In this document: one piece after another, positions 20,817 through 30,870 of the stretch
How positions within the stretch are numbered: position 1 is the first letter of the stretch
Layout of the letters: each line of letters begins with the position of its first letter
Source of the DNA: Eucalyptus grandis
Lineage: Eukaryota > Streptophyta > Magnoliopsida > Myrtales > Myrtaceae
Assembly (NCBI RefSeq): GCF_016545825.1
Contig: NC_052613.1
Span: forward strand, 54,418,112 to 54,482,111
Direction of reading: 5' to 3'
DNA: 64,000 bases
Position numbers and translations under genes: made by a program
The notes under the pieces: model-generated
Databases searched by the model: none
What the model saw: only the letters and a program-made list of their open reading frames with translations
What the model was told of the DNA's origin: nothing

Positions 20817-22190
20817 TAAGTAGATGAAGTCGCCCAAAATATGAAAATCTATTGAGATCATCAATTGCAATATACACTATAATGCTGTCATGAAATATTG
20901 GTAATACTAGACTCATCCAAGTTTTAAACATAAAATCATTGAAGAGACGTTACGGATTTGTGAGGGCAAGGCCAAGGCCAATCATATTCATCCCTATCCC
21001 GCTTAGGTGCGGCAAGAAAGTTTGCCCTATTCCCACTCAAAAATCCATTGTTACAGGTTTTATCCGGTCCATTTGGGTCGGGAGTTGGGGTATCAATAAG
21101 AGTGGGTAAAATTGTCATTTCCATTGTATTATATTCCCTAGATAGTCCAGTATTAACAGGAGATAGAAAAGAAGGAACCGGCCTTTTCCCCACTTTCTCT
21201 ACATTATAGATCGAAATTGGTACTTCACAACGCTATATATGAGCTTTCTGGTTTTGAAACTCTTTTTGGAGCAATTATGGACTTAAAGAGAGTACACCCG
21301 TGAACTTACTCAGCTTTTCGACCGTTAAAAGTGGAAAATTATCAGATGTACTTGCCATATATCAAAACTAATAAAGAGATGTACTTGCAATACACAATGT
21401 CATTTTACGAAACACGTCCATATTCATCCAAAGACATTTAATTATAGCCAGGGCAAATGCTTATTAAGAAGTTGCCAACAAGGAGAGGAACTCATTGGAC
21501 CCTTGGTTGTTTTCTCTAATCATCATCATCATCTTTATCTACGAGTTACTTATTTAGTGGAATGTTAGTACGTGCCCATACGTCATATGCCCATCTCAAT
21601 GATATTTGTGTACGTACCTTACCATGATAACTTCGTTTAATTTGATGGTTTTGATCCCGTCAACGTAAGGTGGTTATCTTTGGCTTTTTGAATTAGCACA
21701 TGATGGATCCAAGATCGGTTTTGCCTTGACACATCTAGGTACATTTTTGTCTATCAAATAGAAGCTAATTAAGTAAATGAAGCTGCTTAAAGTATAATAA
21801 ACCAGTTAGATCATCAATAGCAACTATACACTGATATCATCGTCTCAAAAAATCATCTTCTATATAGATTGATATATTTATGCGAATATTGGTGTTTGCT
21901 TTATCAGATGATCTTTATCATTTCTTTGATCAATGGCTATTTGGGAATGTGGTCATCCAAGAGATAGAGCTATGTGATAGCCAGATATATTTCCAAATTA
22001 GTCTTATAACTTCAATCCTGTCTTTCCTATACTTCATTTTTGGCAAATGTATGATTGTTTTGATAAGTATAATCTTAAGAAGCTAACTTTACACGTGTCA
22101 AAACCCAATTGCTTCTTAATTTTGGGTAATCACACATTTATACTTCTTGAAATGGTATCTCAGAAAACTTTCTTTAAGAGCACACTCACT
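20817..22190. other. Intergenic direct-repeat DNA between the retrotransposon and the GATA gene
   Basis: The stretch resumes the repeat interrupted at 6,718 (20,817-20,960) and then carries the partner of 4,100-4,200 and 6,130-6,540 at about 21,285-21,800 (GAACTTACTCAGCTTTTCGAC occurs at 4,120 and 21,303). It lacks the SINE and the TIR elements found in the left copy. No gene is supported. DNA upstream of 22,190 may include distal promoter of the GATA gene. Confidence 0.6.
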
Positions 22191-22195
22191 TTCTC

Positions 22196-23364
22196 TCAGT
22201 CTCTATAAATTTTATGCTTCCCTTCACTCCCCACAAGAATCAAGATCGGGTTGAGAGACCCTTGCCCATTTACAAGGTTGCTTCTTTTCGTTGACTACTG
22301 TAAGTCTCTCTCTCTCTCTCTCTCTCTCCTCCCTCCTCTGTAATACATAGATTTTCTGGCTCTTTTTTTTTTTCTCTTAATTAGTTTTCTTTTACCATGA
22401 GCTTGATCTTACCCAAAAAAAAAAAAAAAAAAAAAAAACAGGTCAATGACCTGAAAATGGCTTCTCAAAATGCAAATCTAGCTACTGGAGAAAGCTTACG
22501 CACTAAAACATGCGATAGCAACTTAATTTTTTTTTTAATGATTTTCAATTAATTCACTGGATCTGTTTGTAATGGTTCTTCCTAAAGATTTGATAAATTC
22601 TGTCATTCAATGTTCACTCCATTTTTTCTCCCAAAATTTAGTTGAATTAATGATGCAGTGAGCTTTAACTCATTGGCTTGGGTTGAACACCGCCAGATTT
22701 GTGAAAAGTCACTAAGTCCATTGATTATCTGTGATTGACTTGATCCATGCGAATGAGATCAGAACACGCTCCATGCGTTTTCAAGTTCTTCTTCTTTTTG
22801 GGTCCTTCCAGCCATCGAAGCTTAGGTCAGTGCTCAAACCATGACGCATTTGATCTAGGGTTTGGATCATCGATCTTTTCTGCTAGCCTCATTAATGGCT
22901 GATGGTCTCTTTTGACCCGAGTTTAGCATAACCGATCTTTCGGGCGATCAGAACGAAACAAAAGTGTGCCTACGTTACGAAGGCTTCTGTGCAAGACGTG
23001 TGAGCATCCTCGTGAGGTCTTAGTAATGATGATTATCGTCTTTTTGCTCTTTAATTTATACAAAAAAAAATCGATTTCTGTGTCAGGAGCCAGTTCAGTT
23101 TGTTACTCATCAAGCGTTTTTTTTTTTTTTTTTTTTTTTTGCAACTTCTTTCATGCATGGCCGGTTCTCTCTCTTTCTCTCTCTCATACTACAAAACACT
23201 TTGTGAAGCTAGGGTCTCTCTCTTTTCCTAAGTTCATCATGTACTGTTACATATCAATTTTTTTTTTTTAAAATTATTTATGCATGTACACCAATTTCCT
23301 AGCTTTGCTACGTAAATAAAGAAAAGAAAACAAGCAGCTTCCAATTTTCATATACGCACCGACC
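22196..23364 (+). promoter_or_regulatory. Likely promoter, 5' UTR and 5'-UTR intron of the GATA gene
   Basis: A TATA-like CTATAAATTTT lies at 22,201-22,211. About 95 bases downstream, ACT|GTAAGTCTCTC is a strong splice donor (22,299/22,300) that opens a region with a CT microsatellite (22,304-22,328) and a 24-base A run (about 22,416-22,438). A matching acceptor, AAACAAGCAG, ends at about 23,337, 27 bases before the ATG. The simplest reading is a 5'-UTR intron of about 1 kb, a common arrangement in plant regulators. The small open frames inside are short, low-complexity and not supported as genes. Confidence 0.5.
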
Positions 23365-25501
23365 ATGGATTCTGAGGGGGTTCAACGGGCAGCTGCAATG
23401 AACGGCTCTAATCATGAGAAGAACAAGCTGAACCTGGAACTGCGACTGGGATTACCTGACACTGACGAGAATCCACCCAAAAATCAGGGTCAAAATTTGG
23501 ACACCACTCTTCTGGCTGCTAATAACCATGTCGGCCTGAGTCAACTTGCTCTTCACCCTCAGGTATGGTCACTTTAGTTTCTTGTTTTCAGGTCTCTATT
23601 TCCCTTTAAGTCATTTTAGATTGTGCAAACAATACTTGAGTTTCCTTCGGATGTTTGAAGCTGCTGCTTGTTTGATCTTCTCGATAGTTAGCAATTGGAT
23701 GATAATTGCGACTCTGTTAGTACGAATCTCAGTTTGGGTTATAATGAGAATAACAGTTTGTTGTGAATCATAAATTCTTGAAAGAATGGACCCTACAATA
23801 ATTTATAACTATGTGTTATTTGATTTTTTGTGGTCTAGAATAAACTGTTATTCTCATAATAGATTAAATACCATCGCTCAATCATTTCTCAACCTCATAT
23901 TATCGCTAGAGATGTTGAAAAAGGAAAATTTTATGTTATGTGTTTTGACCCCGGTGCCTTTTCAGCAGGTTATATGATAAAAAAAATAAAAGAAGTAATA
24001 CATTATGATCATTCCTAGTCTACTCTAGCTCTAATGATTTGATCCTCCCGTTAGTAAAAGAAAATGGTCTTTCAAACTAAGTCTAGGATATGGAATTTTC
24101 ATCAGATAGTTCACTTACTAGACTGCCACATCTCCCCCATTTCTGGGGGAAGCCCCTTTCATTTCCTGTACCTTGACCTAGTATTTCACGGGGATGAGGC
24201 ATCGCGGGATCTAGGGTGGGATCCTTACCCCCTCCCCCGAAGGGGGTTTGGGTTGTGGCGGAGAGCCATGTGGAGAAGGGTTTTGGGAAAACCCCTCTCA
24301 AGAAATCATGTGAGCAGTTTAAGGACTTGCTTAGGTCCAAGACTCAGATAGTGATCAAACTTGTACATCTTTGTAGGTCATTTGCACGCTTCATTTTTGA
24401 TAAATGAATAGAGTTTAGTTCACTTTCCATTTTCGATCATTATGACTAATCATTGAATAAAGTGCTGAATTTTATTGAACTTATGTATGTAGATGCTGAA
24501 TTTCACCCGTTCGTTTAAAGATCATATTTAGGACTAGTACATATTAAAGGATGCAACGATTTTTACTTTATTCCCTCTTTGTTAAAAATAATTCCGGCAG
24601 TTTTACATTAAGGACTTGACTAGCTTATGTAATGTTTAAACTTCTCCATTTCTAACTTCTAGTTACAAAATAAGATACACAATTGATAACTTAAATACCA
24701 AGTAAGTTTACTGTAGTGATATCATTTAACTCTCTCTTACTATGTTCATATATTAATCGATAATTTATCTTCGATGATGTATCTAATTGCTTGAATAACT
24801 AGGGTCAAAAGGACGATCATGTGCCTCCTGGAGGAGTTCATATCAATGCCGGTGCATGGCCTCCCCAATTTGGAATTCATGATTACTGTGCAAACCTTAG
24901 AAATCACCGTGCTTCATCAGCAGGAATTGATCTTCCTCCTAATAACCCCCTTATTTTTCCTGGTTTGCCACTGACGATTGTAAACACCAATCAATCTGTT
25001 GACATGGCCCAAATAAATAATATGGAGTTAGGGATGAGCTATTCATCCGGTAGGCCTCAGAAGTTACCAGTTAGACGCCGTCAACAGAGTCACGATGATA
25101 CCGACAGTCCTATTAAGAGGTGTGTCAACCCTCAATGCAATGCCACTACTTCCCCCATGTGGCGTCGCGGCCCTCTTGGCCCAAAGGTACGAAACCTACG
25201 GACTTTCTAACATTATTTAGCCTCTTTATGCAAATGGGATCGACTATTTGATATAGTTGAATTGTGTTGAGTTGGAATAGGTAGGATAAAATGTGAGGTA
25301 TACGTAGCATTTTTTTTCGTTTATTGAACTACACCGTGAATGATTATAATTTACTTAGCTCATTGCTTGCCGTTTGTTTTTCAGACACTGTGCAACGCCT
25401 GTGGAATCAAGTATAGAAAGGACGAGGAGAAGAGGAGGACTCAAGTGATTATGCAGCAGCTGCACGAGCTTGCTGCCGCCCGTCATAAACCAGCTGCATG
25501 A
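23365..25501 (+). CDS. GATA-type zinc-finger transcription factor (three coding exons)
   Basis: Exons 23,365-23,562, 24,803-25,186 and 25,385-25,501 join in phase (CAG|GTATGG, ACTAG|GGT; AAAG|GTACG, TTTCAG|ACA) into 232 codons ending TGA. The single GATA finger (residues about 173-200) reads CVNPQC, then TSPMWRRGPLGPK, then LCNACGIKYRK, so its spacing is CX4C-X18-CX2C rather than the usual CX2C; the second intron cuts the finger just before TLC. Residues 21-30 contain LNLELRLGL, an LxLxL EAR-type repression motif. A basic VRRRQQ stretch precedes the finger. It is expected to act in the nucleus by binding WGATAR sites and, with the EAR motif, to repress. From memory this finger spacing and an N-terminal LxLxL resemble Arabidopsis GATA29-type proteins; this should be checked. 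Intron 1 holds a GC-rich palindromic stretch (24,120-24,330) of unknown origin. Confidence 0.9.
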
Positions 25502-26377
25502 GAGAGAAAGAGCTATCGTCCCATTGATTTCCATCATTCCAGTTTTTTCCAAATAATGTATCTCAAATCTGAGAAAGACTCTTGTCGACCGTCTCCTAAA
25601 CTTCTCCGCTTGCGATTTCTTTGTAGTTTTTGACTACATAAGAAATTTTTGTTTGTTTTGATCTCATGGCTTATCGGTATGACCTTATAATGGCTTGCTG
25701 ATTTAAAAATATTTTTGATACAAAATTTTATTGCCTCGTCTCTCCTTAGTAGGTTGAGAAGAAACATCAAAATGCAACCATAGACTTTGATTGAGTCAAG
25801 AACTTCTTACAGAATCGAAGACACCAAATCACTATATTTTAGGGTTTCTCGCCAGAAACTGTCAATCTCTCTAAGATCCTAGCTAGACACTCATTTGGCT
25901 TATTGAAACAAATTGGGGTCTTTTGGGTAATGGGCACATAATAGAATGGGTTGATGGCGAAGTTTATGATCTATATTTCACATTGACATAGCCACAAGAT
26001 TGCATTTTACAACAAGCTTTTTTTTATATAGTCCGGGTAACCAATTATTTATACGACCTGCATTCTACATCATTAATAAGAATAGTTAAGTCAATTTTTA
26101 ACCATTACAACTCATGTCAATGCTGGTTAGAGATGTGTACCATTTAAATATCTAATGATTTTGGTATATCTATGACGTTCTAACTCTTCAAAATGAGTTG
26201 CAGTTTATTCAAGGATGATAGCAGAAATATTAATCTCTAGAAGTTTTGTAAAATGAGCACCGAAAAAGAAGTGATATTATATTTTTTTGATAAATTTAAC
26301 TATATAATATGAGTAATTGATTGTTTATACAACCCACATTCATCATCTTTAATTGGAATAATTAGTCGATTTATTAA
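25502..26377. other. 3' flank of the GATA gene and AT-rich intergenic DNA
   Basis: The first 250 bases probably hold the 3' UTR. From about 26,030 a degenerate repeat unit begins (ACCAATTATTTATACGACCTGCATTC, later GTCAATGCTGGTTAGAGATGTGTACC) whose relatives lie at 27,505-27,990. No gene seen. Confidence 0.5.
26030..26377. repeat. Degenerate about 235-bp repeat, unit 1 of 3
   Basis: The unit carries ACTCATGTCAATGCTGGTTAGAGATGTG, TTCTAACTCTTCAAAATGAGTTG and TTTTGTAAAATGAG. The same series appears at 27,505-27,735 (GTCAAAGATGGTTATGGATGTG, CTTCAAAATGAGTTG, CTTGTAAAATGAG) and 27,736-27,990 (GTCAATGACGGTTATGGATGTT, TTTAAAATGATTTG, CTCGCAAAATGA). The DNA transposon at 26,378-27,496 separates unit 1 from the others. 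Confidence 0.6.
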
Positions 26378-27496
26378 GGGCCGCGCTATTTCCATCCTTT
26401 ATATGACTAAATCCACCCGATTTTCACCAAAAAGGACAAAATCACCCTCAATCAATCGACTGTAATATAAAGTAGTAATCCTAAATTTATTTACTTTCCT
26501 TTTTTTTTTTGTTTTTCTATTTCTATGTAGGATCTCATTGTCATATTTAGAATTTCATATTTTTTGGTTTTGTTTATTGTGGAGACTATGTTTTCTTTTT
26601 AATGTTTAGAGTTTACTCCCATAGGAATTATTTTTGTTGAAAAGAAGAATTTTCAAAGAATCTAATTTTTTTTTCCTACATTGCCAAGCAAATTGATGGA
26701 TCAACTATAATGTAGAATTTAGAAAAATTTTGACATATCTTTTTTTATAACACAATTATTTGTTTATAAACTTTCACTCAATGTGCATATCACCATCTTT
26801 TCTTGTCAGTTGTCTTTAATACGCGTATACATATAATGGAATGATAGGATGGAATTTTTTTTTTCGTCATTCTCTGATGTAAAACTTCAAGAGATAGAAT
26901 TTAATTAAATCAAAACATTGCTTATAATAAGATTTTTTTTTTTTTAGAAAACCAATGAAATCTCATCATTTTAGATTGACAAAAATCATTATATTCCATA
27001 AATTTTTTACAAAATAATAGCAAAAAGCTTCATTATGCATTACTTTTAATGTTGATTTTTTTAGTATATCCATCAATACTCCTATAACGTTGTACATGCT
27101 CTACGTAAAATTTTTTCGGCAATATTAACGAAAAAAGGCAAATTCTTTGATGTTGTAAATTAAGAGAGTTGATATATGTTTCTTGGAAATTTCTCTTTTC
27201 GACAAAAATTATTCCTATGGAGGTAAAATCTAAAAATAAAAAAGAAAACATAATGCCGTTTTTTGGTATGAGAAACATAGTGCTTTTAATATACATGGGA
27301 TACCTACGATATGCAAAAGTAAAACATGTGAAATACTTAATTATAGCAACCAAATCTTAAATATAAATAAAATAAACCAATATAAGAAGGAATGGGGCCA
27401 CCACCATAAGTTGCAATAAAATGATCGAAGGCAATTTTATCTTTTTAGTGAAAATGGGTGAATTTAGTTGTGTAGAGGGTAGAAATAGCATCGCCC
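26378..27496. mobile_element. Non-autonomous DNA transposon, about 70-bp terminal inverted repeats, 8-bp target duplication
   Basis: The left terminus GGGCCGCGCTATTTCCATCC and the reverse complement of the right terminus GGGCGATGCTATTTCTACCC begin imperfect inverted repeats that continue for about 70 bp (TTCACCAAAAAGGACAAAAT versus TTCACTAAAAAGATAAAATT). TTTATTAA flanks both sides (26,370-26,377 and 27,497-27,504). The 1.1-kb interior is AT-rich and has no transposase. An 8-bp duplication points to hAT-like elements, or to a 9-bp MULE event with one changed base. The imperfect inverted repeats suggest an old copy. Confidence 0.85.
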
Positions 27497-27504
27497 TTTA
27501 TTAA

Positions 27505-27990
27505 ATTACCACTACTCATGTCAAAGATGGTTATGGATGTGCACTGTATAAGATATATATATATTTTTTGGGGTACATACTTGATGTTCTAGTTCTTCAA
27601 AATGAGTTGGGGTTTATTGAAGTAGGAAACCGCAAGCAAGGTCATAGCATAAATAATATCTGTGGAAGTCTTGTAAAATGAGAACTAAACAAAAAGCAAT
27701 TAAAATGTTAGATACACATGTTTTGTGAACAGCCACTTAATTAAAATATTAATACCGATGTCAATGACGGTTATGGATGTTTACCATATAAATATCCTTT
27801 TTTTCTTTTTTGTACAAACGACAATTCCGGCTCTTTAAAATGATTTGGAGTTTAGTGAAACATGAAACCGTGAGCTTGGTGAAAAGTACGAAATAGCGGA
27901 AATGTCAATCTCTATAAGCCTCGCAAAATGAAAACCCAAAAAGAATCGATTAAAAGGTTATACACACACGAAATGTGAACAATCATTTAT
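27505..27990. repeat. Degenerate about 235-bp repeat, units 2 and 3 in tandem
   Basis: Two adjacent units (27,505-27,735 and 27,736-27,990) share the ordered blocks GGTTATGGATGT, a T-rich tract, a CTTCAAAATGA/CTTTAAAATGA block, AAACCG(C/T)AAGC-like, and TAAAATG followed by TTAGATACACA or TTATACACACA and a GTGAACA block. The sequence is AT-rich and has no coding capacity. Confidence 0.62.
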
Positions 27991-28236
27991 TGAGCTTCAC
28001 CCCTCTTTCTGATTACATCACGTCTGATCTCTCCTTATAGTTAACAAATCGGTTAAGCTTTTTGTTCCGCGCAATACGACCTATTCACTGTATTCATCCA
28101 CTTAGCCTCTTTCATAATTGATGAATAAGTGGCTTTTGCAATAACTCCCATCACCATCTGAATTCTCACGCAGTGGATCGTGGGAAGCACACGGCTAACT
28201 AAAGAGTTACCATCAGGTTGATGTGAAATTAGCCCA

Positions 28237-28288
<52 letters not shown>

Positions 28289-29161
28289 TTCAAACGACAA
28301 AAAGACTTTCTGAGAAAGCTGAGGAAGTGCTCCCCTTTAATCTCTCCATGCGCAAGTATACTTTAAATCGTAGCCACATTTCTTCTTTGAATTCCACGAA
28401 CAATTCCTGTCAACGGGAGTATTATCATGCTTCGAAATCGAGTGAAATCGCCATCCAAGTTGTATAGTGGGGGATGGTGGAAAACTGGGTTTTCGATTTG
28501 AGGCCGTGAAACCAACACGTGAAAACAAGTATGTGGTATATATTTGGTCTACGTTACATTGGACACGCGACTGGATGATGGTAGGCACACGATGTTGCGT
28601 ATCCAGAATTTTTCATTGTGCTTTTCGTCAGATTCAACTTGACCGTCTGCGCGTACTTCTCGTGAGGTATTAGTAACCCTCTTATCTTAAACTAGCTTAC
28701 GTCAAATGTAGCATACTTGGATTTTATCCATACAGAGAAATACCATCTTTTTGCAGTAGGTGAATGTCGTAGTTATTAGCGTTTGGATGACTCTTTTCTT
28801 CTTCCTGTTATGTTTATGGGATTTTTTTCTTGTCAATGACAGCTAAAACTCGGATGCATTGGTGACTCAGCAAGTCAAAAAAAGGGGTTTGGACGGGGTT
28901 GGAATCTATGAAGTATCGATACTTTTCAAGAGCTTTCGTGTCGTGTCGGACACTTCGACTGTGTTCGACACTCTCTGACACTTTCCAATACTCGGTCAAC
29001 ATGTGTAAAAAAATCCGATACTTGGTCAACTTTCTCGACACTCTCTGATATTCGAATTGGGATTCTGACATACGAGTTTCCGATACGTGATTCCGATATT
29101 GAGGTCAATTTTAAAAATTCAATTAATGAGATATCAAAATATATATATGTGAAAAAATAAA
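27991..29161. other. Intergenic DNA with a GA microsatellite
   Basis: There is an uninterrupted AG repeat at 28,241-28,285. The region 28,880-29,110 is rich in CGACACT, CCGATACT and GTCGGACAC-type words; similar words return at 30,080-30,150 (GTGCCGACATGTCATGTCG), so 28,880-30,160 may be one older repeat later interrupted by the MITE at 29,162. No gene supported. Confidence 0.45.
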
Positions 29162-29672
29162 GGGTTAATACCTTAAAAAACCCAAAACTGGTACACTTGT
29201 GACAAATTTACCCCAAATTATTTTTTTGACCATGAAAAACCCCAAACTGGTACACCTGTGACAAATTTACCCCGACTAACTATAAAAAACCCTAAACTGG
29301 TACATTTATGACAAATTTACCCAAAATTAATTTATTCGACCACAAAAAACCGCAAACTGGTAAATTTATGACTAATATACCCTCCGAAAATTAGATTAAT
29401 ACCACAAAAAAATTACAAAAATTATAAACTATGACAAACAGAGTGTAAAATCCCAAATTGATATACCGGTCAATTGTCACGTGTTATTTAACTTTATAAT
29501 TTAACAATAAAATTTAACTAAAATTAACAGAGCGTAAATTTGTCACAAGTGTACTAGTTTAGGGTAAATTTGTCAAAAATATACCAGTTTGGGGTTTTTG
29601 GTGGTCAAAAAAATAGTTTGGGGTAAATTTGTCACAAGTGTACCAATTTGGAGTTTTTCAAGATATTAACCC
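29162..29672. mobile_element. MITE with long inverted repeats and 8-bp target duplication
   Basis: The element starts GGGTTAATACCTT and the reverse complement of its right end starts GGGTTAATATCTT. The inverted repeats extend about 75 bp, both containing GGTACACTTGTGACAAATTT followed by ACCCCAAA and TTTTTTTGACC. AAAATAAA flanks it at 29,154-29,161 and 29,673-29,680. The ACAAATTTACCCC segment is repeated internally about four times. No protein is encoded. Degenerate relatives lie at 39,840-40,060 and 63,112-63,325. Confidence 0.85.
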
Positions 29673-30870
29673 AAAATAAAACACAATAATAAAAATAATA
29701 AATGAAGAAAGAAGAAAACCTAGTCTTCTCTTTTCTTCTAACTCCACTTCCCGTGATACACAATTCACCCTTAAAGCTTTTTTCTCCTCTTTCAATATAT
29801 CTAACATGCGAGTCCAGAATATGGATCATTTGTTTTTTCTCCAAATTTTATGAATTATTGAAATAGAGTTGAATTTGTCAAATTAAAACAATGAATGATA
29901 TTAATAAATGACGGATTAATGTTTTTAGTGTATATTCATTCTAGGCTTTTTTATTATTTATTTATTTATGAATTTGATTCAAATTAATTTGATTGAAATA
30001 ATCATGAAAATGATAATTTATTATGTATATATAAAAATATATATTTGATATACAACATGTCCCAACGTGTTAGAATTTTTTATTTTTTGAAAAACGATGT
30101 GCCGACATGTCATGTCGTGTTGTGTCGCATGTTGCGTGTCAGTGCCGGTGCTACTTAGTTTGGAACCTATCTCTCTTGTTGCAACTGCAAGAACGTTCAG
30201 CTGACAAAGTACCGACCGTGCATTATGCAAGCTTGTCAATACAGCTCCACTAGTACGGCAAAAAAAAAAAAAAATGCATCTCCACTAGGTGTGAGGGGGA
30301 AGCCCAATATCAAAATGCACTTAAAGCCCAAGCCCATTCTTAGTAGACTAATCAAGGTTTTCTGACACCAAATAACATTAAAGAACCGAACCCGTAACTT
30401 TCGGCTTGCAAACGTAGTCTTGTACCACTCAACTAACCACCAAGTTGGTTTGAATTGCCTATATTTGAAAAGGGGAGAAAGCAAATCTGTGCTGTGTATC
30501 TTATCCAGCCTGTCTTAATTAACCAAATCAACCCAATAACCTCGGAGACTCGTTAGACACTTGAAATTTGATATAATCCCTTCAACTTGCTAATATAAGC
30601 TACTTGAGAAATGATGCATCAAAACTGTGCATCGGCTGTCATTGAGAACGAGCACAGTAATACAGAAGCTAAAGCTCTTGAACAGAAACCACCTGTAATG
30701 ATGTTTATCCATTTCACATACTATTATTAGTCTATACAAAGCCTTTCTCAGATTAGCTAGAGAAATTACATATAGAGGTTCACCTTTCCATTCCTTCACC
30801 TATTCTTACTAATACCAATCGGGACAAGACCCCAACCAAGAAATGGTCTATAGCAGTCAGTCGAGTCCTG
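29673..30870. other. AT-rich intergenic DNA and probable 3' UTR of the NPF7 gene
   Basis: Nothing coding is seen on either strand. At 30,380-30,450 the words GAACCGAACCCGTAAC and CTTGTACCACTCAACTAACCACC resemble the pol III promoter region of a tRNA-derived repeat, without clear ends. The stretch 30,590-30,870 is the likely 3' UTR of the minus-strand transporter. Confidence 0.45.

Noticed and set aside
28241..28285. AG repeat as a regulatory GAGA element
   Set aside because: Far from any supported promoter; treated as a microsatellite only.
30380..30450. Possible tRNA gene or tRNA-derived SINE
   Set aside because: B-box-like words are present but no cloverleaf, tail or target duplication could be built.
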